From Tenuifilum sp040752515 (GTDB lineage: Bacteria > Bacteroidota > Bacteroidia > Bacteroidales > Tenuifilaceae), in contig JBFMGQ010000039.1 in NCBI GenBank assembly GCA_040752515.1, forward strand, positions 1 to 25,007: 25,007 nucleotides of DNA. Direction: 5' to 3'. Positions 23,274 through 25,007 of the stretch are shown in pieces. The position numbers were made by a program, and so were the translations under genes. The stretch's first letter is position 1, and every line of letters starts with the position of its first letter. A model generated the notes under the pieces. That model did no database searches. It had not been told where the DNA came from and worked only from the letters and a program-made list of their open reading frames with translations.

Positions 23274-23753
23274 ATGAAGTTCGATAACCAAGATACTGTG
23301 TATGGAATCCACTCGCTAAAACTTGTTTTAGCGGTGGTGGTTGTAGTTATCATTGTGTTGATGTACTTAACCGCTATTCCCGATTTTATTGAGAGCCGAA
23401 TAGGTATTAGCCAGAACTGGGTTATTGCCATTGTAGTTCTTTTATACCTTTTGTTTTTCGGATACTTTATTTGGATGGATTCAGCATATATTTCGTACAA
23501 TGACGAAGGCAGTAAACTCATTATTCGAACATTTAAGCTTCGCCCCTGGGGGAGTAAAAAGATTTCGATGGAAATACCGCACTCTGAATTTTATAAGTAC
23601 GAAATAATAACCAAGTGGCCCAAAAAACAGTTACATATTTATGTAAAAAAAGGGAATCAGATCATGAAATACCCACCCGTATCGGTAGTTTCGTTAACTG
23701 CAGAACAATTGCAAAACATGGAGAATTCGCTTAAAGGGCTTTCGAAAGTTTAG
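23274..23753 (+). CDS. Two-helix membrane protein with a PH-like domain, function unknown
   Basis: A 159-residue protein with two hydrophobic helices (about 14-34 and 47-68) and a short loop between them. The soluble C-terminal part (about 72-159) is strand-rich and ends in a helix (SLTAEQLQNMENSLKGL). The order YISYNDEGSKLIIRTFKL, then SMEIPHSEFYKYEI, resembles bacterial PH-like (bPH, DUF304-type) domains behind membrane helices. I do not recognise a named family. It sits 6 bases after the PRODH-like gene and 3 bases before dprA, so it is translated from the same message. A link to DNA uptake or to the membrane is possible by context only. Confidence 0.7.
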   Translation: MKFDNQDTVYGIHSLKLVLAVVVVVIIVLMYLTAIPDFIESRIGISQNWVIAIVVLLYLLFFGYFIWMDSAYISYNDEGSKLIIRTFKLRPWGSKKISMEIPHSEFYKYEIITKWPKKQLHIYVKKGNQIMKYPPVSVVSLTAEQLQNMENSLKGLSKV

Positions 23754-23756
23754 GGT

Positions 23757-24878
23757 ATGGGCGCAAGCGAGTTGCAATATCGCATAGCCATTGAACTTAT
23801 CCCGAAAGTGGGGAGTATAACTGCAAAGCGTTTGATTGCTTACTGCGGTAGCGCCGAAGCCGTTTTTCATCAATCCAAAAAAGCATTATTGAAAATTCCG
23901 GGAGTTGGCGAAACCATCGCCACCGAGGTGGTAAACCAAAATGTTTTACACCTTGCCGAAAGAGAAATTGAGTTTATTGATAGGTATAAGATAAAAGCAC
24001 TTTACTTTACTGACCCTGAGTACCCTGAGCGATTACGCCAATGCGAGGATGGCCCGGTGATGCTATACGTAAAAACTCACACCAATATCAACTTTAATAC
24101 CGATAAGATTATTAGCATTGTGGGAACCCGCAAAGCAACTGTATATGGCAAGCATGTTTGCGAAGAGCTTGTTAAGGGATTGGAAGCTAAAGGGCATATC
24201 CCAATAATTGTAAGTGGTTTGGCTTACGGGATTGATATTGTAGCGCATAAATCAGCCTTAAAGAATAATTTACCAACCATTGCAGTACTTGGGCATGGAT
24301 TGGATACCATTTATCCAATAGCCCATCGCGGGGTGGCAAAGGAGATAGTTGAGCATGGTGCTTTGGTTACCGATTTTATTTCCGGCACACCATTTGACCC
24401 CAATAACTTTTTGCGACGTAATCGAATTATTGCCGGTCTGTCCGATGCCACCATTGTGGTTGAGAGCGCGGTTGAGGGTGGAGCTTTGGTTACAGCCGAT
24501 ATAGCTAATTCTTACAATCGCGATGTGCTTGCCGTTCCCGGCAATGTTACATCTGCTTACTCGCAGGGTTGTAACATGTTGATAAAGCAAAACAAAGCAG
24601 CTTTAGTGGAATCGGCCGACGATGTTGAGTTCATACTGGGCTGGAAATCGGTTGGTAAAACCCAAACCATCAGGCAGTACTCAATTAACTTTGATGGGTT
24701 TAATGAGGACGAGAAAAAAATCCTTAACTTTCTGAAGGCAAAAGGCGAAGAAACCGTCGACCTAATTGCACTTGGTACAGGGTTGCCGGTTTCAAAGGTG
24801 CTTTCATCGCTGCTGAACCTCGAATTTTCCGGAGTGGTAAGCAGCAAGCCTGGTAAAGTATTCGCCATAAATAATTAA
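23757..24878 (+). CDS. dprA: DNA-processing protein DprA
   Basis: A 373-residue DprA, which binds single-stranded DNA taken up in natural transformation and loads RecA. The N-terminal helix-hairpin-helix region (about 10-62, IPKVGSITAKRL and IPGVGETIATEVV) precedes the Rossmann-type core (about 115-297). The core has IVGTRKATVYG, SGLAYGIDIVAHKSAL, AVLGHGLDTIYP, FLRRNRIIAGLSD and ESAVEGGALVTADIA, all family hallmarks. A C-terminal winged helix (about 316-373, ILNFLKAKGEETVDLIALGTGL) is present, so the protein is full length. It is the last gene of the operon with the PRODH-like and membrane proteins. No terminator is visible before the insertion-sequence end, whose tip begins 12 bases after the stop. 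Many bacteria keep dprA without known competence. Confidence 0.95.
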   Translation: MGASELQYRIAIELIPKVGSITAKRLIAYCGSAEAVFHQSKKALLKIPGVGETIATEVVNQNVLHLAEREIEFIDRYKIKALYFTDPEYPERLRQCEDGPVMLYVKTHTNINFNTDKIISIVGTRKATVYGKHVCEELVKGLEAKGHIPIIVSGLAYGIDIVAHKSALKNNLPTIAVLGHGLDTIYPIAHRGVAKEIVEHGALVTDFISGTPFDPNNFLRRNRIIAGLSDATIVVESAVEGGALVTADIANSYNRDVLAVPGNVTSAYSQGCNMLIKQNKAALVESADDVEFILGWKSVGKTQTIRQYSINFDGFNEDEKKILNFLKAKGEETVDLIALGTGLPVSKVLSSLLNLEFSGVVSSKPGKVFAINN

Positions 24879-24945
24879 TGCAATCAGTAGTGTCCGACTA
24901 AATTTTTGAATAAAAAGAGGGCTACTCCCATAAAGGTTTCGCCCG

Positions 24946-24982
24946 ATGTTGTAGATTTGTTTTGCACACAAAATCACAACAT
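24946..24982 (+). promoter_or_regulatory. Hairpin covering the transposase start codon (right copy)
   Basis: ATGTTGT (24946-24952), bulged A, GATTT (24954-24958) pairs with AAATC (24971-24975) and ACAACAT (24976-24982), 12 base pairs in all. The AT of the ATG at 24981 lies in the stem. The only difference from the left copy falls in the loop. Confidence 0.5.
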
Positions 24983-25007
24983 GAGCAAAAATAAGGAAAT
25001 AAAATTA
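24981..25007 (+). CDS. Transposase N-terminus (partial, first 9 codons)
   Basis: ATG at 24981 reads MSKNKEIKL to the window end, agreeing with the left copy. Transposase identity is inferred from its place inside the repeated element end. Confidence 0.5.

Larger units (their letters stand above)
24891..25007 (+). mobile_element. Partial insertion sequence, 5' end, running off the window end
   Basis: Begins TGTCCGAC (24891-24898), 12 bases after the dprA stop, and runs to an ORF start at 24981. It is the inverted counterpart of the element at the window start, with 62 bases (24942-25003) identical but for one position. The region 24899-24941 has diverged, yet a GGGC/GCCC pair (24919-24922, 24941-24944) sits where the left copy has GGGGG/CCCCC. 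Element family not determined. Confidence 0.7.

Noticed and set aside
1..25007. The whole window as a composite transposon between two inverted element copies
   Set aside because: The content is mostly core housekeeping genes with bacterial neighbours; repeats at contig ends are the simpler explanation.
1..25007. CRISPR arrays, tRNA or rRNA genes
   Set aside because: No regularly spaced repeats, cloverleaf-like stretches or rRNA-like sequence were seen on reading the window.

Overview
The window looks like chromosomal DNA of a member of the Bacteroidota, probably of the order Bacteroidales or a near relative. Four things point there. The proteins resemble that phylum's HU, RNase G, patatin-barrel and aldehyde dehydrogenase families. 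Intergenic regions repeatedly carry the phylum's -7 promoter motif TAnnTTTG. Strong Shine-Dalgarno sites are absent. The order HU / RNase G / MutY / SSB is one I recall as typical of the phylum. Most of the content is housekeeping, with some less ordinary genes.

Layout. (1) 1-112: the outer end of an insertion sequence, reading out of the window on the minus strand. (2) 228-785: a small outer-membrane barrel protein. (3) 1018-3079: a minus-strand operon for HU, a 31-residue very basic ribosomal-type protein, and RNase G. (4) 3216-4791: mutY and ssb, divergent from HU and closed by a strong bidirectional terminator. (5) 4847-6226: phosphoglucosamine mutase. (6) 6537-8840: a secreted patatin phospholipase fused to an Omp85-type barrel, meeting tail to tail a hybrid histidine kinase (8837-10630) whose ATPase domain looks degenerate. 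(7) 10876-13029: a LysE-type exporter and an aldehyde dehydrogenase. (8) 13131-14753: apolipoprotein N-acyltransferase. (9) 14856-18270: gatE-gatD, a complete archaeal-type Glu-tRNA(Gln) amidotransferase. (10) 18715-21972: a tricorn-like S41 protease with a signal peptide. (11) 22119-24878: a tight three-gene operon of a proline-dehydrogenase-fold protein that has lost its catalytic residues, a two-helix membrane protein and DprA. (12) 24891-25007: a second copy of the same insertion-sequence end in inverted orientation, starting 12 bases after the dprA stop.

Themes. DNA maintenance and uptake (HU, MutY, SSB, DprA), RNA decay (RNase G), tRNA-dependent Gln-tRNA synthesis (GatDE) and envelope building (GlmM, Lnt, patatin-barrel, small barrel, periplasmic protease) dominate. 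The most noteworthy items are: bacterial GatDE with gatE before gatD; the inactive-looking proline dehydrogenase paralog co-transcribed with dprA; the kinase lacking recognisable G1 and G2 boxes; and the two inverted insertion-sequence ends, each with a hairpin that buries the presumed transposase start codon. I see no CRISPR array, tRNA, rRNA or complete mobile element.
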